NCBI GenBank assembly: GCA_025055575.1
Contig: JANWWP010000023.1
Coordinates: 1-64,000, forward strand
DNA length: 64,000 nt
Reading direction: 5' to 3'
Source of the DNA: Flavobacteriales bacterium
GTDB lineage: Bacteria; Bacteroidota; Bacteroidia; CAIKAF01
In this document: in pieces, positions 42,738 to 51,986 of the stretch
Position numbering within the stretch: the stretch's first letter is position 1
Layout of the letters: every line of letters begins with the position of its first letter
Program-made: the position numbers and the translations under genes
Notes under the pieces: generated by a model
Database searches by the model: none
What the model saw: the letters and a program-made list of their open reading frames with translations, nothing else
Told to the model about the DNA's origin: nothing

Positions 42738-43997
42738 ATGATGAGAAAATTTATTTACGCAACCGCCCTATCCGTGGCGATAACCCCCCTGAAGGCCCAG
42801 CGCTTGACCGAAAGCCCCAGCCGGCTTCCGGTAGGGAAAATCCACCAAGCTCAGGTATTTGACCTGACGCGTCTTCGTTCCGTGAATCCCCAATTGAATA
42901 AAGCGCCGGAGTTTCGCTGGCTGAATTATGGCCTTCAGCTGGACCAGTTTTTCTCTCCTAACGCGGCGGAAGCCTGGTTTATGCACAACTTCCCCGATTC
43001 AACGGTGATTTTGGGCGTCACATCAACAGGAGAAGTCGTGTATCCTTGGATTCACAAAACAGCCACCATACTGGACCCTAAAAACATGCCGGATCCCTGG
43101 ATTACGCCTTCTACTTCCTACACATTGGATTCTTTGGGCATAGTGTATGCCTATTTAAGGTCTCTGCCGCCCAGCGTGGTGGACAGCGTCATCGTTGAAA
43201 TCATAAAACATGACAACAATCTGGTGTATACGGGTATTGGCGGAAGCTACACTTGGCAGGACATCGAGTATGAATTTGCTACCAACAGGGTGAAACCTTA
43301 TCAGGTCATCAAAAGGATTGCTGTGCCTCTCACCCAAAACGACAGTACTTCTTTTGCCTCGGAAATTTTCATTCCGGTAACAGGCGTACCTGTCCAGCCC
43401 GGAAGTAACCGTATTGGCGCGGTGGTTTCCTATAAACCCGGCTTTAGCTACACGATCACGGACTCCTTGGACAACCTGAACCAGTTTTACCAAATGTCAC
43501 TTGAACAAAATGGAGCGAGCACAGATCCAAATTATTATGGAACTCCTGGAGACGCCAACTCCGATCTGAATTGTTCCTTTATTCTGCCGGTTTCCGTGCG
43601 GTATAATTATAATCCCAATGGTTGGAACGGCTACTTTATTCCCACTTGGGCTTTTGCCACCGGTTACCGCTATGAGCACCACCTCATCGAATTTGGACTC
43701 ACGGCAGATTTAGCCTCTGTCAAAACCTCCGATCCTTTGGTGGAGTTATTTAATGCTCTTCCTGTTCCAGCTGACGAAGATCTTACACTGAATATCCAAA
43801 TGCATAAAGCCGCTTCGGCCCATGTGAAAATTTACGACCTGGCCGGGAAACTTCTCCTTCAACAAAATCTTGGCCATTTGCAGGCCGGATTTAACAGTGT
43901 GCCGGTACCGGTCAGTGCCTTGCCCACCGGGGTTTACAACCTCACGCTGCACACGCCGGCAGGAACCTCCAGCCGCAAGATTGTTGTAAAGCACTAA
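42738..43997 (+). CDS. T9SS cargo protein of unknown function
   Basis: 419 residues. Signal peptide cut near PLKAQ, a beta-rich body I cannot assign (Tyr/Asn/Pro-rich, with a GGSYTWQDIEYEF segment), and a C-terminal type A sorting domain from about residue 340 (LNIQMHKAASAHVKIYDLAG ... LPTGVYNLTLHTPAG). Exported through the T9SS to the surface. It may form a pair with the preceding T9SS gene, but each has its own promoter. No metal or catalytic motif is evident. Confidence 0.85.
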   Translation: MMRKFIYATALSVAITPLKAQRLTESPSRLPVGKIHQAQVFDLTRLRSVNPQLNKAPEFRWLNYGLQLDQFFSPNAAEAWFMHNFPDSTVILGVTSTGEVVYPWIHKTATILDPKNMPDPWITPSTSYTLDSLGIVYAYLRSLPPSVVDSVIVEIIKHDNNLVYTGIGGSYTWQDIEYEFATNRVKPYQVIKRIAVPLTQNDSTSFASEIFIPVTGVPVQPGSNRIGAVVSYKPGFSYTITDSLDNLNQFYQMSLEQNGASTDPNYYGTPGDANSDLNCSFILPVSVRYNYNPNGWNGYFIPTWAFATGYRYEHHLIEFGLTADLASVKTSDPLVELFNALPVPADEDLTLNIQMHKAASAHVKIYDLAGKLLLQQNLGHLQAGFNSVPVPVSALPTGVYNLTLHTPAGTSSRKIVVKH

Positions 43998-44020
43998 ACT
44001 ATTAATTTCTCATAAACATT

Positions 44021-44047
44021 AAAAAAGCCCCTTAAAGGGGCTTTTTT
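44021..44047. terminator. Bidirectional intrinsic terminator
   Basis: Perfect 11-bp stem AAAAAAGCCCC/GGGGCTTTTTT with loop TTAAA. It ends the rightward T9SS gene and, through its A-run, could also stop leftward transcription from the gene at 44163-45077. Confidence 0.9.
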
Positions 44048-44162
44048 ATTTTGGATCCAGTGTGTCCTATTTGGGGGCTCCGTGTTTCTTATACCGTATT
44101 CTATCGAATCGAAGAGAAAAGGTTTTATTAAGCTGAGAGTTTTAAATTCTTTATTTTGGTTT

Positions 44163-45077
44163 TTATTGAAGGATAAAAGAACCCCTCGAAATTATCCGCT
44201 GCCCTTCGATCACTTTCAAATGGTACGGACCGGACGGGAAACCCTGCACATTTAGGGTGATAGGCCATTGTGTCACCGCATGTTGAGCTACCTGACGCCC
44301 CGTGGCATCCGTGATGACCAACACACCGTGCGATTGCCATCCCTCCACACCTATGTGCAGAACATCACGGGTAGGATTAGGCCAGAGGCGCATTGGCAAT
44401 CCGGGATAACTTTCTGAAAGACCGGAGCTGTATTCTAATTCCAGTTCGTCCACCCATAATGTGGAATTATTTTTCCCTGCACAAGCCAAAAGGTTGCTAA
44501 AATTGTAGCCGGCGCTGGACACACAAAGAATAATAAGAGAATCCGGCACCAGGGTGGTGGAATAATACGTGATAGGCATATCGAATGGGGTGTAGGCCGC
44601 CACAGAATTTTTAATTTTCATGGCAGCGCGACCCACCGTATCCCTTACGGCTCCATTGCGCTTCATCAGGGCGATAAGAATCTCAGCCGAGTCGCCCTGA
44701 ACAGGGCTGTATTTATACCAGCCCTTAAAGCGCGTAGGTTTTTCCGTGAAGGGCACGCCTAAAAATGCCGCCGGAGGCGCCGTCTGAACCTGTATTGTGG
44801 CCAATACCCCCGGAATAAAAATATTCAAGGCTACCAGCGTGTTGGATTTGAGTTCGGCGGCCAGATTGCTTTTGGCATCGCTGGTTTTGGTGACAGTGAC
44901 AGGAACCCCCAGGCTGGTGAGGCTGTTCAAGGTTTTGAGCATCGTGCCGGCAGGCTCTTCATAGCTGCCCATATTGTTCCAACTGTCCAAATTGCCGTTG
45001 TCAATCTGGGTCTGAGCCGAAAGGGATCCATATCCCCACAAGGCCGAAATGCAAAACAGTGTAAAGGTTTTTTTCAT
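44163..45077 (-). CDS. PCMD-domain (putative carbohydrate metabolism) T9SS cargo protein
   Basis: 304 residues. Signal peptide cut near SLSAQ; the body opens DNGNLDSWNNMGSYEEPAG and continues with FKGWYKYSPVQGDSAEI, FDMPITYY, VPDSLIILCVSSAG and STLWVDELELEY, the signature of the PCMD jelly-roll domain thought to bind carbohydrate. The last 75 residues are a type A sorting domain (MRLWPNPTRDVLHIG ... GPYHLKVIEGQ). Encoded 24 bp downstream of a TonB-dependent receptor, with which it may work in nutrient capture; it also has its own -7 box. Confidence 0.85.
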   Translation of the reverse strand: MKKTFTLFCISALWGYGSLSAQTQIDNGNLDSWNNMGSYEEPAGTMLKTLNSLTSLGVPVTVTKTSDAKSNLAAELKSNTLVALNIFIPGVLATIQVQTAPPAAFLGVPFTEKPTRFKGWYKYSPVQGDSAEILIALMKRNGAVRDTVGRAAMKIKNSVAAYTPFDMPITYYSTTLVPDSLIILCVSSAGYNFSNLLACAGKNNSTLWVDELELEYSSGLSESYPGLPMRLWPNPTRDVLHIGVEGWQSHGVLVITDATGRQVAQHAVTQWPITLNVQGFPSGPYHLKVIEGQRIISRGSFILQ

Positions 45078-45096
45078 ATATTAAAAATAAAGCAGT

Positions 45097-45104
45097 CAAA
45101 TTTA
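45097..45104 (-). promoter_or_regulatory. -7 box TAAATTTG before the PCMD gene
   Basis: Exact TAnnTTTG on the minus strand, overlapping the last codons of the TonB-dependent receptor gene; 19 bp before the ATG. Confidence 0.4.
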
Positions 45105-47540
45105 CAACGATAAGCCCAGTTGTAGCATCCAGGTCCGGGGTTCGGACGGGCTCATGGGCCGAAGAGCGTAAGCGCGGTTGGTAATGTTGTTCACAATCCA
45201 GGCCACGCGCCAGGTCTCACCTAATATGACACCCACCCGCGCATCGCCCACGGTGTTGCCGGTTTCCCGATCTCTATAATGCCGAATGCCCGTAGCAAAA
45301 GCTGTCGGCGTATCCAGATCATAGAAAAAGCGGTCAATAGATTGCATTTTACTGTAATATCGGACAGAGAAGCCGGCAAAGAGTTGGTGGCGGTTTTTCC
45401 GGCCCAATTTCACATTCAACTGGCAATCCCACTTCACTAAGTGCTGAATCCGGTATTTCAGAATGCGCCGGGCCGTGTCGCCCACAGTGGAATTGAGGTA
45501 GGTGATGGTGTCTTTATTGGGCAGCCAGGTGAGACGTGCATACACATAATCCGGCGTGAGGGTTTGGGGCAGGGTGTAGGTATAGCCCCCGAACATTTGA
45601 AATTCTACACGGTCCGAAAACTTGCCCGAACCGGCCACAGAGGCTTCCAGACCCCACACCCGCGCCTTGCCTGTATTGAGGAACCTGAATCCCAGATCTT
45701 TGGAAATATTGCCCGTTTGGCCCCAACGACCGGAATTAAATTCCACAAAATTTTCATAATGTTGATAAAACCCGCACAGATCCACAAACCCACCAAAATT
45801 GCGGATTCTATACAGTTGCTTTATTCCGACTTCGGCGCTCCAGCTGTTTTCCGGCAGGAGATCCGGATTGGGGAAAAAACCGAAGCCGCCCACATTGGTG
45901 AGAATGTAACGTTCGCCAATGCTGGGGAAACGAAAACCCTGGCCCCAGGAGCCCCTCAGATACGTTGCTTCGGTGAGCATGAGATTCATCCCCGTTCGAA
46001 AAACAGGTTTTCCACGTTCCAAACCATTGATCTCAAAATATTCAAAACGGGCTCCGCCCAGCACCGTCAAGCGCTTGAACATTTTTTTTTCCAGTTGCAA
46101 ATACAGGGCGGCATTTTGTTGATGACTGCGGTTGCCTCCACCAGGCAGCCCAATGAAAATCCGGCTGGAGGCCGAAGTATATTGGCCTGAAAGCCCTGTT
46201 ATTAAGTTGAATCCGATTTTTTTAAAAAACCTTTGATACTGATATTCCGCGAAGAAATTATGGCTTTGAGAAAATTGATCTTTATCGGCGTCGTTGTGGC
46301 TCAGGAAATATCGGCCCCGTGCGGTGTGACGATCTCCAGATTTGGCGTAATGGGTGATGAAAGGATCTAAATACACCAGCACATCTTTATAATTGTAAAG
46401 CGAACCCGGAAAAGAAACATACATCCCGGTGGTGTCATCGTACCAGAAGTAACTCTCGGCCTGGTGCTGCACCATTACATTTCCGCTCAGGCCGTACACC
46501 AGCCCTTCTACTTTTTGATTGCGATGGCGCACCGAAAAATTTATTCTTCCGCGCCGGTCATAGCGGCCTTTATTTTTGGGATTCAGATCAGAGGGCTTTA
46601 CGAAGGTGGTGTCGGGTTTTAATTTTTCAGGCCCCACAAATCCATTTTCAAAATAGAAATTGCCTCCGATGACGATATCCCAGCTTCCCTGCTTGCGGGC
46701 GTGATTGAATCCCAATCCCGAAAAAAACGGAACCCGTCCCTCCAGAAGCCGGTCGCGCGAGCTATACCACCGGCGGCCCTTAGGCAATTCATACAAGCCG
46801 CTGAACACGTTCACACGGGTTTCAGGCTTTTCCTTGGCAAAAGCGGTGCGCACATTGATGACGCCATTCATGGCCATGGAACCATACAGCACGCTGGAAG
46901 CGCCTTTGAGCACTTCAATCTGTTCCACATTTTCCACAGGCAGCAATTCCCATACAGGCCGGCCTACATCCACCCGCATCAGAGGCATATCGTCCACCAA
47001 AATCAACACCCGACTTCCCAAGCCGCTGCTGAAACCGCTTCCTCCGCGCACCTGAGGTTCGTTATCCACAACGGCCACACCGGGGGTTTGTTCCACGGCC
47101 TTATCCAGGGTGATGGTGTTTTTGTTCTGAATGAGCGTGGGTTGTATCACGTCCACCGTCGTGGTAAGTTCCTGTTGTTTTTGTTCGTAACGTCCGGCCG
47201 ATACCACCGTGGTTTCCAAAAGCCGGGCCCTACGCATCATCTCTACATTCAAAACTGTCACGCTGTGAGCCTTCGCCTCCACCAGACGAAATTCTTTTTC
47301 ATACCCCACGGCCGAAAAATTCAGCCGGGTGAGGCCGGGCTTTAGTTCAATGGAAAATTGACCCTGGATATCCGAAACGGTGCCTTTGCCACTTTCTCCA
47401 ATGGTGATATGGACAAAAGGCAGAGGTTCTTTTGTCTCGCCATCGATGATACGGCCTTTAATCGTTCCATTTTGGGCTAGGGCCGGTTGGGAGAGGAAAA
47501 TGCTGCAATGGGTTAATACAAAGGGTATAAGTAATCTCAT
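45102..47540 (-). CDS. TonB-dependent outer-membrane receptor with carboxypeptidase-like N-terminal domain
   Basis: 812 residues from ATG 47540. Signal peptide ends at PALAQ; an N-terminal beta-sandwich (IKGRIIDGETKEPLPFVHI ... GYEKEFRLVEA) is the carboxypeptidase-D regulatory-like domain common in Bacteroidota receptors. The plug follows (TVVSAGRYEQKQQE, TPGVAVVDNEPQVRGGSGFS, VLILVDDMPLM, EVLKGASSVLYGSMAMNGVI) and then a 22-stranded barrel ending RTWMLQLGLSL. No SusD gene is adjacent, so it is not a classic SusCD pair; plug and size fit siderophore, cobalamin or other small-ligand receptors. It precedes the PCMD gene. Confidence 0.94.
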   Translation of the reverse strand: MRLLIPFVLTHCSIFLSQPALAQNGTIKGRIIDGETKEPLPFVHITIGESGKGTVSDIQGQFSIELKPGLTRLNFSAVGYEKEFRLVEAKAHSVTVLNVEMMRRARLLETTVVSAGRYEQKQQELTTTVDVIQPTLIQNKNTITLDKAVEQTPGVAVVDNEPQVRGGSGFSSGLGSRVLILVDDMPLMRVDVGRPVWELLPVENVEQIEVLKGASSVLYGSMAMNGVINVRTAFAKEKPETRVNVFSGLYELPKGRRWYSSRDRLLEGRVPFFSGLGFNHARKQGSWDIVIGGNFYFENGFVGPEKLKPDTTFVKPSDLNPKNKGRYDRRGRINFSVRHRNQKVEGLVYGLSGNVMVQHQAESYFWYDDTTGMYVSFPGSLYNYKDVLVYLDPFITHYAKSGDRHTARGRYFLSHNDADKDQFSQSHNFFAEYQYQRFFKKIGFNLITGLSGQYTSASSRIFIGLPGGGNRSHQQNAALYLQLEKKMFKRLTVLGGARFEYFEINGLERGKPVFRTGMNLMLTEATYLRGSWGQGFRFPSIGERYILTNVGGFGFFPNPDLLPENSWSAEVGIKQLYRIRNFGGFVDLCGFYQHYENFVEFNSGRWGQTGNISKDLGFRFLNTGKARVWGLEASVAGSGKFSDRVEFQMFGGYTYTLPQTLTPDYVYARLTWLPNKDTITYLNSTVGDTARRILKYRIQHLVKWDCQLNVKLGRKNRHQLFAGFSVRYYSKMQSIDRFFYDLDTPTAFATGIRHYRDRETGNTVGDARVGVILGETWRVAWIVNNITNRAYALRPMSPSEPRTWMLQLGLSL

Positions 47541-47558
47541 TCTGAATTTGGGACACTG

Positions 47559-47566
47559 CAAACCTA
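47559..47566 (-). promoter_or_regulatory. -7 box TAGGTTTG before the TonB-dependent receptor gene
   Basis: Exact TAnnTTTG on the minus strand, 18 bp before the ATG at 47540. No clear -33 element. Confidence 0.5.
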
Positions 47567-47624
47567 AACAAATTCTTAATGGCGTTAATGAAGGGCATCA
47601 GGGTGGCCCTCCGTCCCCCCGGAG

Positions 47625-50498
47625 TTATTTCCCTAAGACGGAAGCCAAAAAGCGGCCCGTTTGGGATTCCGAATGGGCGGCCACCTCCTCTGGCGTACCG
47701 GAAGCCACCACGCGGCCCCCTTCTGGCCCACCTTCGGGTCCAAGATCCGTGATATAATCACAGCACTTTAAGACTTCCAGATTGTGCTCAATCACCAAAA
47801 TCGTGTGCCCTTGATCTAAAAGGGCTCCAAAGGCCCCCAGCAGCTTGTGGACATCATGAAAATGAAGACCTGTGGTGGGTTCATCAAAAATGAATATTTT
47901 TTTTCCGGAAGAAGTCCCCGGACGCGCCAGAAAATAGGCCAATTTTACCCGCTGGGCCTCGCCACCGCTGAGCGTGGAAGCCGACTGGCCCAGCCTCAGG
48001 TAGTCCAAGCCTACCGCCTGCAGTGGCGCAAACAAACCAGCGATTTTGCGACCAGCCGGGTCCGGGGCAGCGGCAAAAAAGCGCTGTGCCTCGTCCACGG
48101 TAAGATCCAGAAGTTCGGCGATATTTTTTCCCTGGTAACTCACTTCCAGAACTTCGTCTTTATACCGACGACCTTTGCAGGCTTCACACAACAACTTGAC
48201 ATCGGCCATAAATTGCATCTCCACTGTGATGTGCCCTTCGCCTTCGCATTCCTCGCAACGCCCGCCCGGCACGTTGAAGGAAAAATGAAAAGCTTTCAGA
48301 CCCCGGCTTTTGGCCGCGGGCTGATCTGCATAAATATGCCGGATATCATCAAAAATTTTTAGGTACGTAATGGGATTGGATCTTGAGGACATCCCAATGG
48401 GACTTTGGTCCACCAATTCGACCCCTGAGATCAGGGCATTTTCAGGAATTTCAAGAGTCTTATAGGGCAGAGGCGTCTCCGTGAGGGTATCCAAACCCAG
48501 TTTTCGCACAAGGGCCGGATACAAAATTTTTTTAACCAGAGTCGTTTTCCCCGAGCCGCTTACCCCGCTCACACCGCTCATCACGCCCAAAGGCACAACA
48601 AAATCAATATTCTGCAGGTTGTGACCGCGGGCGCCGGCAAGATGTATAGCGCTCTTCCAGGTGCGGCGCTGGCTAGGCACAGAAATTTTCCGCCGGCCCG
48701 TCAGATAATCGGCCGTAAGCGTTTGGACATCAGCCAATCGGGAAGCCGGACCTGAGAACACCACTTCCCCTCCCTTCCATCCAGCCTCGGGCCCCATGTC
48801 CACTAAAAAATCTGCCGACTCAATCATATCCCTGTCATGCTCTACTACGACAACGGTGTTGCCATCGTCCCTAAGTTTTTTCAAAGACCCAATGAGCCGG
48901 TGGGTATCGCGGGGATGCAAACCGATGCTGGGTTCATCCAAAATGTAAGTGGCCCCGGTGAGGCTGCTGCCGAGGGAGGCCGCCAGTTGTATCCTTTGGG
49001 TTTCCCCGCCGGAAAGTGTTCGGGAGCGCCGGTTTAATGTCAGATAAGAAAGCCCTACATCGCAAAGAAATTGCAAACGGCTGCGAATTTCCTGAAGAAG
49101 ATGACGGGCCACGGCTTCATCCGTTTCGGATAGAGACAGCTTATCAAAAAAAGCCGCCACCTGGCCGACAGGTTTTAACAAAAGATCTGTAATAGAAACG
49201 CCGCCCACCTTCACCCAAGAGGCATCCTGACGAAGGCATGTGCCACGGCAATCCGGACATTCCGTGCGACCGCGGTAGCGAGAAAGCAACACCCGGTACT
49301 GTATTTTGTAAAGTTGGCTTTCCACATCCCGGAAAAAATCATCAATGCCATAAGGTTTGCCTTGACAACCTTTCCAAAGAAGACGCTTCTGCTCATCTGT
49401 GAGATCTTGATAGGGTGTGTGAATTGGAAAATTCTGCTTCAAAGCATGCTGAATAAATTGCTGCTTCCACCACCCCAGTGTCTCTCCGCGCCAGCAAGCC
49501 ACAGCGTCGTCATACACACTTCGGGTAGAATCGGGTACCACCAAATTTTCATCAATGCCCAAGACCCAGCCGTAGCCTTCGCAAGTGCGACATGCACCAT
49601 AGGGATTATTAAAGCTGAATAAATTCACACTGGGCGGCTCGAATGTGAGGCCATCAGCTTCCAGACGATCGGAAAATTCGGCTTCCAGCACCCAGCCATC
49701 CTCTGTTTCTGTGAATAGCAAACAGCGTCCATGCCCCTCATACATAGCGGTCTCCGCCGAATCCACAATCCGGGAGAACCCCTCGTCATCTTTTTCTCCG
49801 GACTCAAAACGGTCAATCAGCAAAAAAGGTAGTTCCGAAGGCTCTTGAGGCAATACCCAATCCTCCATTCGAATCATTTTTCTCCCATCAAACAAACGGC
49901 TGAAGCCCTGAGCCATCAGCAATTCCACATCCCGGAATAAAGGTCGTTCTGGATGGCGGGGAAAAGGTACCACCAAAAGGCAGCGCAGGCCCAACTTTAA
50001 TTTTTGAACATATCGGGCCACGTCCTGAGGCTGATGGCGCCGCACTTCCTTCCCAGAAACCGGGGAATACAAGCGCCCCACCCTGGCAAAGAGCAGTTTC
50101 AGGTAATCGTAAATTTCAGTGGAGGTCCCCACCGTGGAGCGTGCATTAGAGCTGACCACTTTTTGCTCGATGGCCACTGTGGGCGACAAACCCCGGATAT
50201 CCTCCACATCCGGTCTTTCCATTCGGCCCAGAAACTGGCGGGCATAGCTGGAAAGGCTCTCCACATAGCGGCGTTGCCCTTCGGCAAACAAAGTGTGGAA
50301 GGCCAAAGAAGACTTTCCCGAGCCGCTGACACCGGTGATTACCGTCAAGCGTCCATGCGGGATTTTAACATGGACATTTTTTAAATTATGCGTGCGCGCT
50401 CCTACTATCTCGATATAATCCTCTGATTCAGGAGGGGACTTGTGCTTCGAACCCTTCGAAACCGTATCAGACAAAACAGCAGCCCCTCGATGTTTCAT
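47625..50498 (-). CDS. UvrA paralogue (excinuclease ABC subunit A)
   Basis: 957 residues from ATG 50498 (MKHRGAAVLS). ABC-type damage sensor of nucleotide excision repair. First half: Walker A GVSGSGKSSLAFHTL, RQFLGRMERPDVEDIRGLSP, AIEQKVVSSNARSTVGTSTE; signature RTLSGGETQRIQLA and YILDEPSIGLHPRD. Second half: Walker A GVSGSGKTTLVKKI, SPIGMSSRSNP, zinc module CEECEGEGH ... CEACKGRRY, STLSGGEAQRVKLA, IFDEPTTGLHF. In the first half the N-terminal zinc module has only its second CxxC pair (CRTCEGYG). A second, more canonical copy lies at 60131-62971. The division of labour between the two is unknown. Confidence 0.93.
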   Translation of the reverse strand: MKHRGAAVLSDTVSKGSKHKSPPESEDYIEIVGARTHNLKNVHVKIPHGRLTVITGVSGSGKSSLAFHTLFAEGQRRYVESLSSYARQFLGRMERPDVEDIRGLSPTVAIEQKVVSSNARSTVGTSTEIYDYLKLLFARVGRLYSPVSGKEVRRHQPQDVARYVQKLKLGLRCLLVVPFPRHPERPLFRDVELLMAQGFSRLFDGRKMIRMEDWVLPQEPSELPFLLIDRFESGEKDDEGFSRIVDSAETAMYEGHGRCLLFTETEDGWVLEAEFSDRLEADGLTFEPPSVNLFSFNNPYGACRTCEGYGWVLGIDENLVVPDSTRSVYDDAVACWRGETLGWWKQQFIQHALKQNFPIHTPYQDLTDEQKRLLWKGCQGKPYGIDDFFRDVESQLYKIQYRVLLSRYRGRTECPDCRGTCLRQDASWVKVGGVSITDLLLKPVGQVAAFFDKLSLSETDEAVARHLLQEIRSRLQFLCDVGLSYLTLNRRSRTLSGGETQRIQLAASLGSSLTGATYILDEPSIGLHPRDTHRLIGSLKKLRDDGNTVVVVEHDRDMIESADFLVDMGPEAGWKGGEVVFSGPASRLADVQTLTADYLTGRRKISVPSQRRTWKSAIHLAGARGHNLQNIDFVVPLGVMSGVSGVSGSGKTTLVKKILYPALVRKLGLDTLTETPLPYKTLEIPENALISGVELVDQSPIGMSSRSNPITYLKIFDDIRHIYADQPAAKSRGLKAFHFSFNVPGGRCEECEGEGHITVEMQFMADVKLLCEACKGRRYKDEVLEVSYQGKNIAELLDLTVDEAQRFFAAAPDPAGRKIAGLFAPLQAVGLDYLRLGQSASTLSGGEAQRVKLAYFLARPGTSSGKKIFIFDEPTTGLHFHDVHKLLGAFGALLDQGHTILVIEHNLEVLKCCDYITDLGPEGGPEGGRVVASGTPEEVAAHSESQTGRFLASVLGK

Positions 50499-50505
50499 GC
50501 CTGCA

Positions 50506-50513
50506 CAAAAATA
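50506..50513 (-). promoter_or_regulatory. -7 box TATTTTTG before the UvrA paralogue gene
   Basis: Exact TAnnTTTG on the minus strand; only seven bases separate it from the ATG at 50498, which favours this ATG over one ten codons upstream. Confidence 0.55.
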
Positions 50514-50548
50514 GACTCCTCCTATCAACCGCTAAGGCCCGGGGAGGT

Positions 50549-51031
50549 TCACCGGGTCAGATACAGCCATATGGCATAGCCCAAACCCCAGACACCGTAA
50601 GCCAGCTTCAAAAGCATTCCGCTGAAAAAACCCGCCAGGCTGGCCCAGGCGCTGCGCAGGGATTGCCCCACCGAACGCGAAGCCAGCCACTCTCCCACAA
50701 AAGCACCGCAAACGGGCCCTAAAAGGATACCCCAGGGCGGAAAAAGAAATAACCCGACCACCATCCCGACTGTGGCACCACGGGTGGCCCAAGGGGAACT
50801 TTTAAAGCGCCGGGTGAAGTACACCGGCAACACATAATCGGCCACCGTAATCAAAGCCATCATGAGTCCGGCCCCCAGGCTCACCCACAGGGGCGGAGCA
50901 TACAGTTCTGTGCCATACAAAAGCAGCAAGCCGGCAAATGTGAGGGGAGGGCCCGGAATCACAGGCAAAAAGGCACCCATCAAACCGGTGATAAAACATA
51001 CGAAAGCTCCAACAACCCAAACGACTTCCAT
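50549..51031 (-). CDS. DUF456 family membrane protein
   Basis: 160 residues, almost entirely membrane-embedded. Family signature: GAFLPVIPGPPLTFAGLLLL near the N-terminus, then ITVADYVLPVYFTRRFKSSPWATRGATVGMVVG and a Gly-rich LGPVCGAFVGEWLA. The domain is repeated in parts and resembles small-residue-rich helical hairpins. Function unknown. It lies about 50 bp upstream of the UvrA paralogue and in the same direction, with the uvrA promoter between them. Confidence 0.9.
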   Translation of the reverse strand: MEVVWVVGAFVCFITGLMGAFLPVIPGPPLTFAGLLLLYGTELYAPPLWVSLGAGLMMALITVADYVLPVYFTRRFKSSPWATRGATVGMVVGLFLFPPWGILLGPVCGAFVGEWLASRSVGQSLRSAWASLAGFFSGMLLKLAYGVWGLGYAIWLYLTR

Positions 51032-51195
51032 GCGTGCTTTTTGCTATTGGACGAAGATAAAAACATTTTGTTTTTTTAAAACCCATAAACGATTGCCCCG
51101 GAGGGACAACTGGTTTTGAGGAAAAGAAACTCTGTAGCCAGCAAGACGAAATAGGCCTTGCCGCTAATTGTCTTCTGCAATCATTGAAATTTTCA

Positions 51196-51924
51196 TCAGG
51201 CCATGCCTCCCACTTCCAGCCTAAAACCCACCCCGTGAATGTTCGTGATTCGGACGCGTGGATCTTCTGCCAGATACTTTCGAAGTTTAGTGATAAAAAC
51301 ATCCAGACTTCGGCCGATGAAATAATCGCTCTTTCCCCACACGGCATTCATGAGAGTCTCGCGTTCGATAGTCTGCCCGGCACGCAGAGCCAGATACCTG
51401 AGAATCCGGGCCTCTTTGGCTGTAAGTTTTTTATGCAGTTGTCCTTTGTAATGTAATTCCAAGACACTAAATACGAGTTTAAAGTGTCCAATTTCCACGA
51501 CATCCGGGTCTTGGTTTTTGAGGACTTCCTTATCCGGAGGCTGAATACGCTTCCGAATGTTGGCTATGCGCAGGATGAGTTCTTCGGGTTCATAAGGCTT
51601 GGTCACATAATCGTCAGCACCGAGGCGCAAGCCGCGCACTTTATCTTCCGTCATGTCGCGGGCCGTCACAAATATGATGGGCGCAAGAGGCTTCAACTTT
51701 CGGAGTTCTGCGGCGAGGGTAAAGCCATCTTTTTCCGGCATCATCACATCCAAAATGTACAAATCAAAATCCTTTTCATGCATCCAGCGTGTGGCTTCCG
51801 CGCCGTCGGAGGCCAATGTCACTTCGTAGCCCTGATCCTGCAACAGATCCTGAGTGATGAGGGCCAGATTGCTATCGTCCTCGGCCAACAGAATTGAAAA
51901 CGGCGCATTATCTCTAAGATTCAT
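51196..51924 (-). CDS. OmpR/PhoB-type response regulator
   Basis: 242 residues from ATG 51924 (MNLRDNAPFSILLAEDDS); the open frame continues upstream for 74 codons that look non-coding and overlap the divergent promoter. Receiver: EDD, phospho-acceptor in LYILDVMMPEKDG, IIFVTARD and VTKPYEPEE; DNA-binding winged helix: KKLTAKEARILRYLALRAGQ, VWGKSDYFIGRSLDVFITKLRKYL (read in pieces). No sensor kinase is adjacent. The RprY-like style (AEDDSNLALITQDLLQ) is common in Bacteroidota. Its -7 box lies five bases before the ATG. Confidence 0.94.
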   Translation of the reverse strand: MNLRDNAPFSILLAEDDSNLALITQDLLQDQGYEVTLASDGAEATRWMHEKDFDLYILDVMMPEKDGFTLAAELRKLKPLAPIIFVTARDMTEDKVRGLRLGADDYVTKPYEPEELILRIANIRKRIQPPDKEVLKNQDPDVVEIGHFKLVFSVLELHYKGQLHKKLTAKEARILRYLALRAGQTIERETLMNAVWGKSDYFIGRSLDVFITKLRKYLAEDPRVRITNIHGVGFRLEVGGMA

Positions 51925-51929
51925 GAACC

Positions 51930-51937
51930 CAAAAATA
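51930..51937 (-). promoter_or_regulatory. -7 box TATTTTTG before the response regulator gene
   Basis: Exact TAnnTTTG on the minus strand, five bases before ATG 51924, implying a leaderless or nearly leaderless mRNA and supporting the shorter start. Confidence 0.55.
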
Positions 51938-51969
51938 CACAGCAGAAAGAGGGAAAGGCAACGACACCG

Positions 51970-51977
51970 TACCTTTG
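51970..51977 (+). promoter_or_regulatory. -7 box TACCTTTG before the CoA-binding protein gene
   Basis: Exact TAnnTTTG on the plus strand, nine bases before ATG 51987; it lies back to back with the regulator promoter (32 bp between the boxes), so the two promoters must share one polymerase-sized site. Confidence 0.5.
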
Positions 51978-51986
51978 AAAGGCCGG

